Shown here one piece after another: positions 1-12,640 of a stretch of 64,000 bases of DNA. The position numbers and the translations under genes were made by a program. Positions within the stretch are counted from its first letter, which is position 1, and each line of letters begins with the position of its first letter. The notes under the pieces were generated by a model. The model did not search any database. It saw only the letters and a list, made by a program, of their open reading frames with translations, and was not told the origin of the DNA. Source of the stretch: Dermatemys mawii (taxonomy: Eukaryota > Chordata > Testudines > Dermatemydidae); NCBI GenBank assembly GCA_007922305.1, contig ML677334.1, positions 20,661,626-20,725,625 on the forward strand, written 5' to 3'.

Positions 1-589
1 TTCATCACAGGGCAGTATGGGAGGTGGAAAGCGGAAATACCCCACAGTCTATGTTGCTCCTTTGAGCTAGTAGGTGCAGTTTGGCCTTGTACCTGGACCA
101 TGATCTGCTTCCCCTCTCAAGAGGGTCTCTGTAGGGGTGGGGAGGAGAACCCAGGCCCACCCTCTACTCTGGGTTCCAGCCCAGGGACCCTAATTGTAGC
201 AGCTGTTGGCAGCTTCCCCTTCACCACTGGAGATGCTTCGATTCCTTGGGTCACTTCTCTGTGGTCCCCTTTTTCTAGCTTTGCCCTTTCCTTAGGCTTC
301 AGCAACATTTCCTCTCCCTCTAGCTCCTTTTACTGGGGCTTCCCTGATGGAACTGGAAGGAAAGCTTTCAAGCAGTATGAGCAGGACCCTGATTGGTTCC
401 AACTGTCTCCATTAGCCTAATGGGCTTAACTGCTTAGCTGGCATCAAGTGCTTTAATTGGCTTGGAGTAGCCTTTGTTTGGCTATCCAGGGAACAGGGAC
501 CTGCTCATCTGAGGCTGATATACCTGCCTTCCATCACTCTTATATCCTTCTGGTCTGAGTCTATCCCAGTACTAGAAAATAATTATGTC
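1..589. other. No gene recognised; unassigned sequence
   Basis: Short open frames on both strands have no recognisable domain and read like chance. No repeat family was recognised before the CR1 relic that begins near 590. Confidence 0.4.
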
Positions 590-860
590 CCCTGTTAGTC
601 ATCTTCTCTTCTCCAGCCTAAGCAAACCCGGTTTTTCAATCTTTCCTCATAACTCATGTTTTCTAGACGTTAAATAATTTTTGTTGCTCTCATCTGGACT
701 TGCTCCAATTTGTCCACATCTTTCCTGAAATGTGCCCCCGCCCCCAGAACTGGACACAATACTCTTGTTGAGGCCTTTACAATGCACAGTAGAGTGAAAA
801 ATATTTTTCATGTCTTGCTTACAGAACTTCTGTTGATACCTCCTAGAATGTCTGTCATTC
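590..860 (-). mobile_element. CR1/L3-type LINE relic, reverse-transcriptase C-terminal coding region
   Basis: Read on the minus strand, this stretch matches the same part of CR1 ORF2 as the better-preserved copy near 35.8 kb: the region encoding the segment before and after the RT (tract around the VQRR-type motif, with 'ctggacacaatactc' on the plus strand in both copies). It is heavily mutated, has no long open frame, and lacks both element ends. It is an old, dead fragment. Confidence 0.7.
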
Positions 861-1094
861 CTTGTGTTGGCCTAAAACCATATTGTGACTTAGGTAGCAT
901 GATTAGCCATATTGTATAGCAGATGATCAAAAAATACTCTAGTCAGAACCTTTCCAGTGAGAGAGTAGCACAATACTGTGATAATTACTACTGTCTGACA
1001 TTTTACTTTCCTCTTGTACATTGTAACAATGGTGGTATCTTATGTCCTGTAGTATGTTTTTTCAGTACTCCATATATTGAGAAATAGTCCATGC

Positions 1095-1270
1095 AGTCAC
1101 CTCAGCAGGATCTCACCTCCATATTTGAATATTTCTGCAGGAATGCCTTCAGATCTGGGAGCCCTGATGTTCTTTATGGCACTGATTGCGGGGCTGACTT
1201 CATCAGGGGATGGGACTAACTGCATATTGGTCTGCATTAGTACGAGCACTGCCAGCAGATTGAGGGAAGT
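1095..1270 (-). pseudogene. Fragment of a non-CR1 LINE reverse transcriptase
   Basis: The minus-strand translation contains APRSEGIPAEIFKYGG, which resembles the first conserved block of non-LTR reverse transcriptases (usual form APG-DGIPAE-x-KYGG). Glycine-to-arginine and aspartate-to-glutamate-type differences and the shortness of the fragment show decay. The wording differs from CR1, so it may belong to the same older LINE type as the remnant at 44.3-47.5 kb, but the two do not overlap and this cannot be proved here. Confidence 0.55.
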
Positions 1271-1274
1271 GATT

Positions 1275-1784
1275 TCTGTAGTGCGGGGCCCTGCACTACA
1301 GAAAGGATGTGGAGAAATTGGAGAGAGAGCCCAGTGGAGGGCAATGAAAATGATCAGGAGGCTGGGGCACATGCCTTATGAGGAGAATCTGAGAGAACTG
1401 GGCTTATTTAGTCTTCTCTTTTACAGAGTGAGGGGGGATTTGATAGCACCTGAAGGGAAGTGGGGGGGGGGGGGGGGTTCCAAAGCGAATGGAGCTTGGC
1501 TGTTCTGGGTGGTGGCAGATGGCAGAACAAAAAGCAATGGTCTCAAGTTGTAGTGGGGGAGGTCTAGGTTGGATATTAGGAAAAGCTATTTCACTAGGAG
1601 GGTGGTGAAGCACTGGAATGGGTTACCTAGGGAGGTGGTGGAATCTCTACCCTTAAAGATTTTTAAGGCCTGTCTTGACAAAGCCCTGGCTGTGATGATT
1701 TAGTTGGTGTTGGTCCTGCTTTGAGCAGGGGATTGGACTAGATGGCCGCCTGAGGTCTCTTCCAACCCTGATATTCTATGATTC
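1275..1784 (+). mobile_element. CR1 LINE 3' end
   Basis: This is a 5'-truncated CR1 copy on the plus strand. The translation shows decayed forms of the CR1 ORF2 tail ([17 protein letters not shown], then a segment ending near the coding stop), followed by the short 3' UTR and a terminal attctatgatt octamer unit at about 1772-1783. It parallels the minus-strand copy at 35.4-36.2 kb. It contains a 17-base G run and several frameshifts, so it is dead. Confidence 0.85.
1462..1478 (+). repeat. Poly-G tract (17 G)
   Basis: A run of 17 guanines lies inside the CR1 copy, at a place where the related copy at 35.8 kb has no such run. It probably expanded by slippage and could form a G-quadruplex. Confidence 0.9.
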
Positions 1785-4700
1785 ATTGTTTACATTGGCA
1801 TTAGTAGTCAAGTCATTGGGGACAGACAAAGCTGCGGTAATGTTATTACACAGCTACGTTCATATGGCTTCATCTTGTAATTGCTTTACGTTAAATTGTC
1901 TGGTTTAGATGACAACTTGCATTGCATTTGCTCAGATTACTAATAATAGTTTTGAGTCAATCATGTGGAACAGATCATGCGATGGCTTGTCCAGCAGTCT
2001 GTCCTTTACAGGGCTGCAGTGATTTGTACATCCTGTATATCTCACTGCTGGATGATGATGTAGTTGGTAAGATGCCATTGTTTGGATCTTGAGTGCATCC
2101 ATGTCTGCAAACACAATTTTTTTTACTTAAAATTAATCCTCCCAAATAATCCCATACTCTCAACTATATCTCTCCCCTTTTTCCACTTCTCCTACATCTT
2201 TCCCCATATTCGCTTTTCAACTAGAACTGCATATGTGTTTAAACTGTCCAATTAGGACTCCCATCAGAATACACATACACATAGCCTCAGGCCTTTTTAG
2301 CTGGTGCTTAGGTGCTACAATAGAATCTGTCTCTAGCAGGAGAGGCGGTTTAAGGAAAGATGAGCTTTGTAAACAGGGGTTGTGAATCTTGCTCCCCACA
2401 AATACTTGTCAGGTGGCAGGGGACAACACATTTCACACTAAAGCTCTTCAAGATTGTTTATATTCTCTTTCTGATGATTGCTGTTTGTCTGGTGATGACT
2501 GATTTCCAGGTTGTAGGCTATGAGCAACAGTGAGGAATCCCAAATGCTTGTTGTTGGCAGAGTACTAAATACACAGCAGCAACACTTACTTGTGTAGGTG
2601 GCAATTAATCAGCTTGAGCTACTAGCAAAACCCATTTTTTCTTTTGTTTCCTGCCTCCTCCCCTTGATGTATTTCCCAGTTCTTCCTTCAGCAGGCAGAA
2701 CCACTTGTGTGCTCACTAAGCAGTAGGTCAAATGCCTTTAGAACCTAGCCTTTTCCTAGCCTCTTTTCTCCGTTTCTGACCAACATGGGCATTTCATGTA
2801 GTAAATTCAGTTTAGTACAGGACACTCAATATTTACTTTACATTTTTTAACCTATAAAGGTCCACGTTCCCTAAGAGTCCATGATGGTGAGCTTGAGGGG
2901 GCTTGGAGGAAGAAGTTAAGGTAAAGGGGAAGCACAGCTCTGATTGTCCTGCTAAACTCAGAGGAAGCATTCCTTCTCTTCCTCGGGTGGTCTTGCCAAC
3001 GTTCAGTTCCCCTTCCTCCTGCTTCCTTACTAGCTGATGAACTGACGATTTGCCAGGCAGGGGACTTTGAAGTGGGGGTGGCAGTAGGAGCTGGTACCTG
3101 ACTAGGAGGGTGCTGTGTTCCCAATCTGCCTACCAGTAGGTAGAACACCAGAAGCATGTGGTGGGAGGGTAAAGGTAGTTGCAGCTGGAAGTCCCTATCT
3201 TCCTCATCTGAAGGGAAATCAATCTCCTGGGTAGCTCCCCTTTCCCTCCCGGTGTGGGAAACAGGGTGGGGAAGAAAACAAATGAAATAACACAGACTTT
3301 GCAGCCTAGTAGTATTTGGAAATGTTTCAACCCCTTATAAATTGTAGGAAATCATAGCAAAATTTAAAAGACTATTGAGAGAAGAGCAGTCCCACAATTT
3401 CCTTCCTACCACCCCTGATTACCCCACGTTTTATGTGTTGACATCCGTATAGAATCTGTCTTGGTTACATCTGAAGAAAGGCATTTATAGCAATAGAGAC
3501 AGAAAGATACACAGCTCCCTAAGTGGAGTCCAGGGAGAAAGCTGCCGGGGAAGTGGTCACCAATCTGGCTCCACAGAAAACATCATGAAAGGTGTGATGG
3601 GGTATGTTATATTAAAAATTATATTCCAGTTCTAAATCAAATAGCACTGATAGGAATATTATTTTCCCTGGATCGTAATAGTGTGACTCAGTAATATGTT
3701 TTGCAATTTAAGGTCCTTATTCTCTGTCTCTACTAGTGCCAATGAAGTTACACCAGGGAGGAATTTGGCCCATTTCCTTTAGGGCCATATGGGACCATAC
3801 AGAGAATCACCCACTACTACCCACTTTGAAAAGGTGCAGCACCTGAGCACCTACTGGCCATTTTCTTTCATAGAAGAGGGTAGGGTCATAGTTTCACCTA
3901 GTTCAGTCACATTTCTTCTGGAGTATCTAGTGTCACTGGTAATGATCTGGCTCCCCCTGAGCTCAGAAACTATGCATACCAGAATTCTGGCTGCCCATTG
4001 TACAGCGGAACTGAGCTGCCTGCTTTCCCCTACTGTGCACCATGAACCAGCCACTTAAATGTGGTTCTTGGTGTTTTAGCACACTAGGTGCCTTTCTCTG
4101 CTCTGTAATGGAACAGTAATTAATATTTTTGCACACCACTGTGACCTATTCAGGAAAAAAGAAAAGCCTCACAGAGGAAGAAACTGAAAATGCTAGCAAG
4201 TTGTTTGGTTAAGCAACATTATACTGAGATAAACACTAGCTGTAAAACAATACAATTGAATTACATATAATAATTAATCCTTGTAATTCTCCAAATCCTG
4301 CCAGGAAAGAGCTTTATGTGCTATTTTCTCTCGCTGGTGATAATGGTTACTACACGGAGGCGGGAGATAAAAATTGCCAAACAAGAAGATGAGTGTTCGT
4401 GAAAGAGCTCTGTGAAATATTTGGCACAGAATCTGAAAGCAAGCCAAACCTCTGGTTTCTATGTAGGTTAAAATCTCCAATCTCAGTCTATCTTGTCTAC
4501 ACAACAGTCATGAGCCTTTTATTATAAAGTCAGGCCTAGTTGGCTAAACACCTGATTTGTGCATTCTCAGTGAGATAATTTATTTTTAAAAAAGTGACTT
4601 TGTGGGGATTTTATTTGAAGTCATTTGAATCTCGCCGGTTTCAGCTGAGTTTCACTTTGAGTTTCAAGTTCTTTAGAACCAAAAACTCCTGTTGAAATGC

Positions 4701-5200
4701 CAGGAGTGTAAACTGACAGGAACGTTTCCCTTAACCTCATTTTCCATGCAACCATAATGGAGGGTTAATCTTGCAGAACTGCAGAGATCATTTCTGAATA
4801 ATCAGCAAGCTTTAACTGAAACTCAATACATTTAATTTATTTAATGGCACAGGCAGCAGTTGACGTGAACTAACAATACAGTACAAAGCAGCTTTTAGTG
4901 TATTAAATGGCTCATTTTAATTGAGTCTTAAACTGGAACCTTTTTGCTCTTTTCATTTGCTTTCATTTCATTGCTAATTACACAGGAACTAGGCCGAAAA
5001 CATGGACCTAGTCCTTGGCTCCAATGGAAAGTGCATTGAATAGTATCCCTATGCATCATGGTGCTTGGCAATAACAAGTTGAATTTAACTAATTTAGAGG
5101 TGAGATTTATTTCTGTTTGTGTCATAATAAAGAATTCATGTTTCTGGAAGCTTTAAAAGCTGCATCAGAGAGCAAAGCAAACGTTGGGAATGCAGCTCAG
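1785..5200. other. No gene recognised; AT-rich unassigned sequence
   Basis: No open frame longer than about 100 codons and no recognisable domain. A short segment near 3740-3780 resembles an old dispersed repeat of the CCCATTGA type. The stretch about 4560-4930 is AT-rich, has several ATTA-type homeodomain-like core sites and no repeat signature, which would fit a conserved non-coding element, but conservation cannot be judged from one sequence. Confidence 0.35.
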
Positions 5201-5207
5201 AAAGTGC

Positions 5208-5271
5208 CTGATCCAAAGCCCATTACAGTCAGTGGGTGTCTTTCTATTGACTTGAATGGGCTTTGGATCAA
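5208..5271. repeat. Short self-complementary dispersed repeat
   Basis: The left arm GATCCAAAGCCCATT pairs with the right arm AATGGGCTTTGGATC across about 35 bases, so the element can fold into a hairpin. A close relative is at 59673-59742, and half-copies occur near 38.85 kb and elsewhere in the window. Confidence 0.75.
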
Positions 5272-5494
5272 ATAACGCTGAGTAGAAGTGACCTGGTCAG
5301 ATGAATGGAGACCATCTTGAATCGTGGAAATTAGGTTAGATCAGTTTCACATCTAATCCAAGCCCACAACTGTAGGAGTGGGTTCAAACCCAGATCTGAC
5401 CTTTCTTTCACCAATACTGGAATTTAGGGGAGTTGTAGAGTTGAGGTTCCAGTTTAAGTCCAGCAAAAGCAGCCTGTAAAACTTCCCTGTTCAC

Positions 5495-5586
5495 TTTCCT
5501 CCTCTCCCTTCTTTCTTGCCTGTCTCCATGACACTTCCCCTATCTTTGTCTTCTTTCTTCTCCATCTTTTGTTCTCCTTTCTTTTA
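5495..5586 (+). repeat. Polypyrimidine-rich tract
   Basis: About 90 bases are dominated by C and T (cctcctctcccttctttc and similar). It is low-complexity sequence with no gene. Confidence 0.7.
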
Positions 5587-6282
5587 AAATTGATTTAATT
5601 TTATTAATGTTCTTGAAAGTTGCTTCCTGAGTATCCCTGGATACAGAATTCCTCTGTCTTTTACAGATAAGGAACAGCCTAGCAATTTACTCAACTCTTG
5701 GGCTGCTGGTGTACGGAACTGGCTCTTAGACCAATTTTTTTCTCTGAGAATAGAAGAAGTTGCTTCCACTACAAATGTTGATTTATTGCAGTGATTGAGA
5801 GGAAGATGAGCAGGAGGATTGGAGGCTTTAAAACATAAATCCTTTCTACTAAAGGCAGGCAGGTTCTGATTTTTAACGAACAGGTTCAACCAGCTCTAGT
5901 ACAGATTAAAATATTTGGTGACTCAGGAGATGAAGAGATAGTGTATGGAAAACAGCAGAAAGGTAGATTAAACTCAAGAAGAAGGCACTATAATCTGCAG
6001 TTAAGCTTCTACCCTGATTTTGGTAACAAGAATATTCTTTATATGCTTATCTGTTGAAAAATAAGATCTCTGTTGGGACTCATCCCACACCTGAGTGCAC
6101 ATCAGACACTATGAGCTTGGCATCTATCTGACTACAGAGATAGCATAAGCCTGTGGAGGCAATTGAATTTGTTTTCTGCAGTTTACACATTTCCTATGAA
6201 TTCTTTGGCAGTATATGCTCCCTAAAATCTCAACAGCCTCATACAGTTCTCTTTGGGTTTTCCATAGCACCTGTGTATCTGA

Positions 6283-6568
6283 GGGCTTGTCTACACTTAC
6301 CCGGGGGATTAACGCTGCGGTGATTGATTTAGCGGGTCTAGTGAAGACCTGGTAAATCGATTGCAGATCACTCTCCCATCAACTCCTGTACTCCCCCGGA
6401 ATGAGAAGAGTAGGGGGAGTTGATGGGGGAGTGTCTCCAGTCAACATAGGGTAGCATGGACCCTGCGGTAGATAGAGCTAAGTTATGTCAACTTGAGTTA
6501 CCCTACTAACGTAACTCAAATTGCATAGCTTAGATTGACTTTCTCATGTAGTGTAGATAAGGCCTACA
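6283..6568. mobile_element. MITE with TCTACACT-type inverted ends
   Basis: The left end (gggcttgtctacactta) and the right end (agtgtagataaggcc) are inverted repeats, and the body holds internal complementary segments around actcccccggaatg. It is about 285 bp long and has no coding capacity, so it would have been moved by a transposase supplied elsewhere. No clear target-site duplication could be read. It is related in layout to the copy at 24786-25084. Confidence 0.65.
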
Positions 6569-6734
6569 TACTTTACTTGCCTGCTACATTCCTTATACAA
6601 AAACAGATAAAGATTAATTTGGTGTACAAAGGAAGATGAAGTGGTTCAGTTTAGTTTGAGTAGGAAAACTTCTCCCTTTCACCAACAGAAGTTGGTCCAA
6701 TAAAAGATATTACTTCTCTTATCTTGTCTTTTTA

Positions 6735-7003
6735 AGGTTATGTCTACACTGCAGTTATAAACCTGCACCTGGCTGGTGCCAGCTAATTTGGGCTAAGAGG
6801 CTGTTCAATTCTGGTGCAGATGTTCGGACTTGGGTTGGAGCCTGGGCTCTATGACACCAAGATGGGGGAGGGTCCCAGAGATCTGGCCTCAGCCCAAGCC
6901 TGAACATCTAAATTAAACGGACCCTTAGCCTGCCCCTAGTGAGCCCAAGTCAGCTGGCATAGGCTAGCTGAGTGTGTCTAATTACAGTGTAGATATTCCC
7001 TAA
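6735..7003. mobile_element. MITE with TCTACACTGCA-type inverted ends
   Basis: The left end ttatgtctacactgcagtt and the right end attacagtgtagatattcc are inverted repeats of about 20 bp. The body contains gagcccaagt / gcctgggctc-type segments shared with 49878-50168 and 61160-61420, showing a dispersed non-autonomous family. There is no open frame. Confidence 0.7.
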
Positions 7004-7530
7004 GATGCCAATAGTTTATTATCTGATACTTCCCCACAGTGTCTACAAAATTGGATTGGAAGTCTGACAACAGCAGGCTTCCTTATGAGATGTCTAGTAT
7101 TCCTTGCTTCTGGGTAGAAGAGAAATATTAGGCAAATCTACAACAGTCTTAGCAGACCACCCATGTATATAGCAGTAACATATCAGCCACAATACTACAT
7201 TAATTAATATATCATATCATCATCCCATCCTGCTTCTTCCCCAAAATGTCTGTGATAATACCATGCTTAAACCTGCCTAGAAGGTTAACAAGTAAGGCCT
7301 CTGGTGGGTAACAAGGCAGCAAATTCAAAGCCAAGAATGCTTCAGGAAAGATACTTTATGGCTTTGTCTTCACTGTTGAAAAAAGCTGTGTGTTTTGTTT
7401 TTGTTTTGTTTAAACCTGAGATGTCTAATGCATGTGAGCTATCCCAAAGTCAAAACAAAGTAAAAACCAAACATTCTAGCTTTACAGCAAGGTAAACTAG
7501 ATGAGGTCAGCCCCATACCCCCAGCTGGGA

Positions 7531-7583
7531 TTTCTCACTGTAAAACTACAGTATAATGCGTTTCTCACTGTAAAACTACAGTA
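7531..7583 (+). repeat. Short tandem duplication, 30-bp period
   Basis: The 23-base block starting tttctcactgtaaaactac occurs at 7531 and again at 7561 without any mismatch, separated by seven bases. The perfect identity suggests a recent local duplication. Confidence 0.9.
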
Positions 7584-7589
7584 CCATGT

Positions 7590-9990
7590 CTTGACTGTGT
7601 ATTTACCTCAGAATAGTTCATGCTTATTAATTTCCCCGAGATAGAAAATACACCGTTTTATCAGTGAAGACTAGGTCAGAGATATGGGGAAGCTCCTTGC
7701 AAACATGGGCTTAAGGATGTTCATGTTAATATTGTTTCTGCTTCTGCTCTCAGTAGGAGTAACTCCCTAGGCAAGTAACAATGCTCCCAGTAATGCAAGT
7801 CCTCCACACATTTGTTCTGCCCCTCAGTTGTTAATCTTATGCTGAAACGTGTCACCCTTCACATTTTTGGATACATCCCACAAGAGCTGTAATCTCCCTT
7901 TGTCATTGAGGTGTAGACATACTCTGTATGTATTTTAAGAATGTGGTATTGTATTATGTTTTTATTAAATTCTTGTCTGTTAATGATTGTATGGGGAAAA
8001 TGCATATAAATACTATTTTTTTTATTACATGGCTTTAGCCTGCCACCATTTTGCTTTAAAAGATTATTAAAACCATTCACCTTAAATTGCTGTTTTCTAA
8101 AACCAGCCTTTCCCTTGAAAGCAATCAGAGCAGACATCCCCTATGTTTACACTACCAAAATGACATTCACTTACACAGATAATATTTTTATGGTGCCTGT
8201 TTGTAAAGTGATGGTCATGCGGGAAAATGGGGGAATAGATAGTAAGGCAGAACACCTAGTGTGCACAGATAGAGAAACTCCATGTACTAAAATAAAAAAG
8301 TTCACAACCTGATATTTCCTTTTGAGGATGAGTCAGGAAGGGTTAAATAACCATATCTTTCACTCGCACTGACAAATTCTCAGCAGTATTTAAGAATTAT
8401 TTCCTTTAGAGGAGAGCACTATGACTCTGGATAGCTAAACTTTAGTACTAGTTGAGCCATTTCCAAGTGGTTATATTTAGTGAATATGAAGGATAAATGC
8501 AAAATGGCATGATACAGAGAAATTATCAGTAAAGCAAGACTTTCACGATGCAGAAGTTTAGTCTGAAAAAGCACCTAAAAGTGCCAATCCAAAGAAGTTT
8601 TGCTCTTGGTTGGAAGTCTTACCAGAATTTGTTTTCTCTCAGGATTTCCAGGATTTCCTTGTTTACACTGAAAGCTCTCTGAGGTTACGGCTATTTTTAT
8701 ATGTGCACAGCACCTAGCATAAGGGGGCCCTGATTGCAACTAAGCGCTTCTGAAATAAAAATAATTAAGAAATAATTGTTCTTAAAAGGTAAAACAAAAA
8801 AGAAAAGGAGCATAAATCTATACAAGGGCTTTGTCATTAGGTTAAAACTATCTACTGGCACTATAACGCTGTGTTGGGTAGAACCCTGCATGAAATATAT
8901 TTTCTGTCACTGCTGATATGACAAACATTATGTGAAGTCACAATTTGTTTTGTGACCATTCTTGATATTTCATTTTCTTCTTTTCTTTATTTTAGTTTTC
9001 TTTTTGTCTTATATTAATGAAGGCATTGTTAGCTAGCATTTGTAGTCGTCACTTTGATCTGTGACAGAAAACCCTAGATTGGTTTAAGGCACATTGAGAA
9101 ACAGATCAGAATATGCCAGTTAAAGACCTTGGCTTACACTTTAGTTAACTGCAGAACATTTTTTTAAAAAATTAAACTAAAACGCTCTTTTTGATGCCTG
9201 ACTATTCATTGCAAAAGCTGGAGAATGATTTCCATTTACTCTTCATACACATAAGATTACTTGTTGCCTCTAAATAAAAAAAAGATTATGGTTTCCAAAA
9301 TGTCTCATTCACTGTAGGGTTTTTATTCATTTATAAGGCTCCTTGTACTGGAGTGTGGTGGCAAAATTGTCACTGTTTACACAAGGTACTTGCATAAATG
9401 TGCAGTTATAACGCAGGATAACATGATATCAGATTGGGTGTGGACAGCAAAGGTTTCCCTTTTGTACGTGTTCAACAAGCACTTTATAATTGTAATGACA
9501 ATAATGAGTAAGCTGGTTACATAGTGGCTGCCCTTTGTGCTAAGAAACAAACTTTATTCAAGGACACATAGGAAGAAAAACAATAAAAATGAAGGGAAAC
9601 ACTGGAGGAACAGGTGAAGTATATGGAATGTTTTCTGTCCAGGGTTCCAGCAAAATGCAAGGGAGTTGTGGCAGAGGAGGTGGAAGCATTTTCCAAAGTT
9701 GCAGAGGAAACTCTTTGATCCTTATACACTTCTCTTCTTGGGCTAAGCCACAGCTCCAAAAATCAGCTTATCTTTCCTTTTTCAGAATTCCATATGAAGG
9801 CAGAGCAGAGAGGTCAAAGCTGAGTTTCAAAGTTAGTTTCCGAGCCCAGCCATAGAGACAAAAAGACTGTTTATTACAGACAAAATTCTGGCCTTACTAA
9901 TGTGAGATGTGTTATGTCCGTCACAGCTGCAAGGTAACTGAACCTGTGTCTTCCTCCCTGTCTCTTGAGGTCCCATTGAGTACCCAGTCA
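7590..9990. other. No gene recognised; AT-rich unassigned sequence
   Basis: No domain-bearing open frame. A piece of an old dispersed LINE/MIR-like repeat is at about 8697-8768; the rest is unassigned. Confidence 0.35.
8697..8768 (+). repeat. Old LINE/MIR-like 3' segment
   Basis: The text gtgcacagcacctagcataa followed by ggccctgatt and an AT-rich tail resembles the 3' part of an old amniote retroposon that is widely dispersed in reptile DNA (recalled, not searched). Class uncertain. Confidence 0.4.
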
Positions 9991-10216
9991 GGTCCCCTAT
10001 TCCACTCCGTTCTGATATAGGGATAACAGACACATGGTGGAAAGTAGTCATGACTGGAGCACAGCTAGTGAAGAGTATGTGCTGGTAAGGCAAAGTTGAA
10101 GGATTAGCATTGTATATTAATGATGATGAGGACTGTAAAGAAATTAGAAGTGTTGGAATGGATAAAACAGGGTATGTTTGGGTCAAAAATCATTTTGGGG
10201 AAGAAGGCTACTAAAG

Positions 10217-10559
10217 CAGGGCTTCTCAAGCTTCATTGCACTGTGATCCCCTTTTGACAACAAAAAATACTACACAACCCCAGGAAGGGGACCTGAACCC
10301 ACCTGAGCTCCACCACTCCATGCAGGGGTGACAAAGCCTGAGCCCCACTGCCTAGAGTTGAGGGGGGGCCAAAACCTTCAGCCCACACTGGGTGGCTTGT
10401 AACCTGAGCCTTACTACCAAGGGCTGAAGTCCTCGGGCTTTGGCAATGGGCTTGGGCTTCAGCCCCAGACCCCAGCCATTTTAAATCAGCCCTGGTGAAC
10501 CCATTAAAATGGAGTCATGAGCCACTTTGGGGTCCCAACCCACAGTTTGGGAATGGTTA
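10217..10559. mobile_element. hAT-like non-autonomous element inside CR1
   Basis: It starts with cagggcttctcaagcttc and ends in cccacagtttgggaatgg, the ends being imperfect inverted repeats. The flanks TACTAAAG (10209-10216) and TGCTAGAG (10560-10567) agree at 6 of 8 positions, fitting an 8-bp hAT duplication. The interior is rich in GGGGCTTCAGCCC-type text and has no open frame. The right boundary is less sure than the left. Confidence 0.65.
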
Positions 10560-10871
10560 TGCTAGAGGTTTCCCTGGGATAGGGCTTGGTTTATCCTAAA
10601 GACCCCCAGGATTCAATTTCTATATGGATAGAGATCTCTTTAATGCTTTTAATTAAATACATATTACTGGGAATTGTGTGATTATGGGAGACAAATGTTA
10701 CTTATAATAGTAGGGCCTAGAATTTCCGTGATGTGATGGCTGTTAGATTTCTTCACCAAATAGTTGCCAAATCAAGAAGCAGTGATGCCCTTTTAGATTT
10801 GGTATTGATGAGGCCCGCATAGAAGAACTGGTTGTTGCAGACGAGTGACCATGAGATAATTCAGTTTAAAC

Positions 10872-10993
10872 TATTGTAACCAGATATCCTGATTTTATAG
10901 GGACAGTCCTGATTTTTGGATCTTATTCTCATATAGGCTCCTATTACCTCCCACCCCATCCCAATTTTTAACACTTGCTCTCTGGTCACTCTA
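10872..10993 (+). mobile_element. 122-bp hAT-type MITE (TAGGGTGACCAGA family), copy 1
   Basis: Decayed copy of a family present four times in the window, with the conserved middle gattttatagggacagtcc. The 8-bp flanks GTTTAAAC and ATTTACAC agree at 6 of 8 positions. The left end has lost its GGG. It interrupts the surrounding CR1. Confidence 0.85.
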
Positions 10994-11679
10994 ATTTACA
11001 CTAGATAGAAGGACAAACAAAAAAATCTGCAACTAGGGTTGTTGATTTCAAAAGGGCAAACTTAAAAGAATTAAGGGAATAAGTTAGGGAAATGGACTGG
11101 ACTGAAGAACTCTAGGATCTGAATGTGGAGGAGGTTTGGAATTATTTTAAATCAGAGTTGCAGAAGCTCTCTGAAGCCTTCATCACAAGCAAGGGAGAAA
11201 ATTTTGAAGCCAACGGTTGCAGACCCAGCTGCATGAGCAAGCATCTCAAAAAGGTGATTGAGAAAGCAGACAGACTACAAGGAATAGAAGATGGGAAGGA
11301 TCAGCAAGGTCAGAAAGTGTAAAGATAAAGTAAGAACTGCCAAAAGCCAAGCAGAGCTGGCCCTTGCAAAGGAAATTTAAACCAGTTGTGAAAGGTTCTA
11401 TAGCGATATATATATATTTTTTTAAAAAAGGAGGGGTTTCACCTTCCTCTATAGTAGGGGGCATTGGTCACTTGCAGGTTTAAATAGGAATAAATGGTGG
11501 ATTCTCTGTAACTTTAAGTCTTTAAATCATGGTCCGAGGACTTCAGCAACTCAGTTAGAGGTTATGGATCTATTACAGGAGTGGGTAGGTGAGTTGTGTG
11601 GCCTGTGATGTGCAGGAGGTCAGACTGGACCATTATGGTGATCCCTTCTGGCCTTAAAGTCAATGGGTCTGAGACAAAG

Positions 11680-12640
11680 GTTTTAAGTCTGCAGAATTTT
11701 CTGCCTTACCCTGTGCTATCCCCAGCAAGCCAGTCTGCCAGGGCCTGTGTCGCTTTCTCCCTGTGGGGGATGATCAGCGTACTGCTACCAGTTACAAATA
11801 ATCACACAACTCTTCTAAGCAAGCACATTTATTCTTAAGGTGAAAGATGCACAGAGAGAAAACAATAAATATAACAGACTTAAGCACACACTAAAGATAC
11901 CAGCAGTCACCCATCAGTCTAGGGCCCTAGAAAGGGAAAGTCTTTCCTGCCCTTCTGCAAGCATTGGTGACTCAATTGCATAGAAGGTTCTTCCTATTTG
12001 CTGGATCAGAAAGGCTGCCCTGCGTCAGTTCAATTGCAGCCTTTTTATGCCAAATGCCCATTCTTTGTCTGTTGGTCTGTGGAACACCAAGCCTCTCCAA
12101 TGGGTATTCCCTCAATTACAACCTGAGCAAGTCATCATCAATCACCCCCACGCACTGTTTTTGGTTCCTGAAGGAGCTATGGCAAACAATTACTGGCCCA
12201 TTGTGATACATAAACGTAATACATAATCCCCCAAGTTCTTGCATGATGTTGCAATATCTGTCACCATGCCCACAGCGCACACATAGAGAAGTTAGAAATA
12301 AAAAAAAATGCTCGTTCCAGAAAGTTGCAATGTAACACTACTATATTTCTTAGACTCCAGAGCCCTATCACACCACAGAGGGACAAAGCTGGCTGATGGC
12401 TAAAGGCAAAGAAGCACAACTCAACCTACCTTGCTCCAGGCAGGCTCTTTGCACACTCTCCAAAGAGGACCCAGATCACATGGCCTCCCTCAGAGCCCCA
12501 CCCACCACTGCCAAGACTGCAATCAGGACCAAAGAACTCCTTACAATTTAAAGTGATGGTTTATCATTGTAGCACTGTTTCTAATACACTGCAAGGTACA
12601 CTGTTGTGAGAGATCGGCAGAGGAGCAGTATATTGTGTAG
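11680..12640. other. Unassigned; possibly an old LTR or other retroelement fragment
   Basis: The segment has motifs of the kind seen near polypurine/LTR-proximal parts of old retroelements (long A-rich stretch after agcacatttattc), but no terminal TG...CA pair or duplication could be paired. Layout resembles 61640-62700 only loosely. No gene. Confidence 0.2.

Larger units (their letters stand above)
10000..11678 (+). mobile_element. CR1 LINE copy, interrupted twice
   Basis: Plus-strand translation of 10000-10200 gives decayed CR1 endonuclease pieces (TWWK, ALYINDDEDCKEIRS, GMDKTGYVWVK) that match those of the copy at 30.0-30.4 kb. Further CR1 ORF2 coding remnants follow up to about 11430, and the segment 11470-11678 is a CR1-type 3' end (caggaggtcagactgg ... 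cttctggccttaaagtc). It is cut by the hAT-like element at 10217-10559 and the MITE at 10872-10993, so it is older than both. Many stops; a large internal part of the RT region is missing. Confidence 0.75.

Noticed and set aside
1077..1553. 158-codon plus-strand frame
   Set aside because: It runs across two different LINE fragments in opposite orientations and through a poly-G tract. Pieces match CR1 only in part of the frame.
7531..7583. Start of a CRISPR-like array
   Set aside because: Only two copies, 7-base spacer, in an animal-type genomic context; it is a simple duplication.
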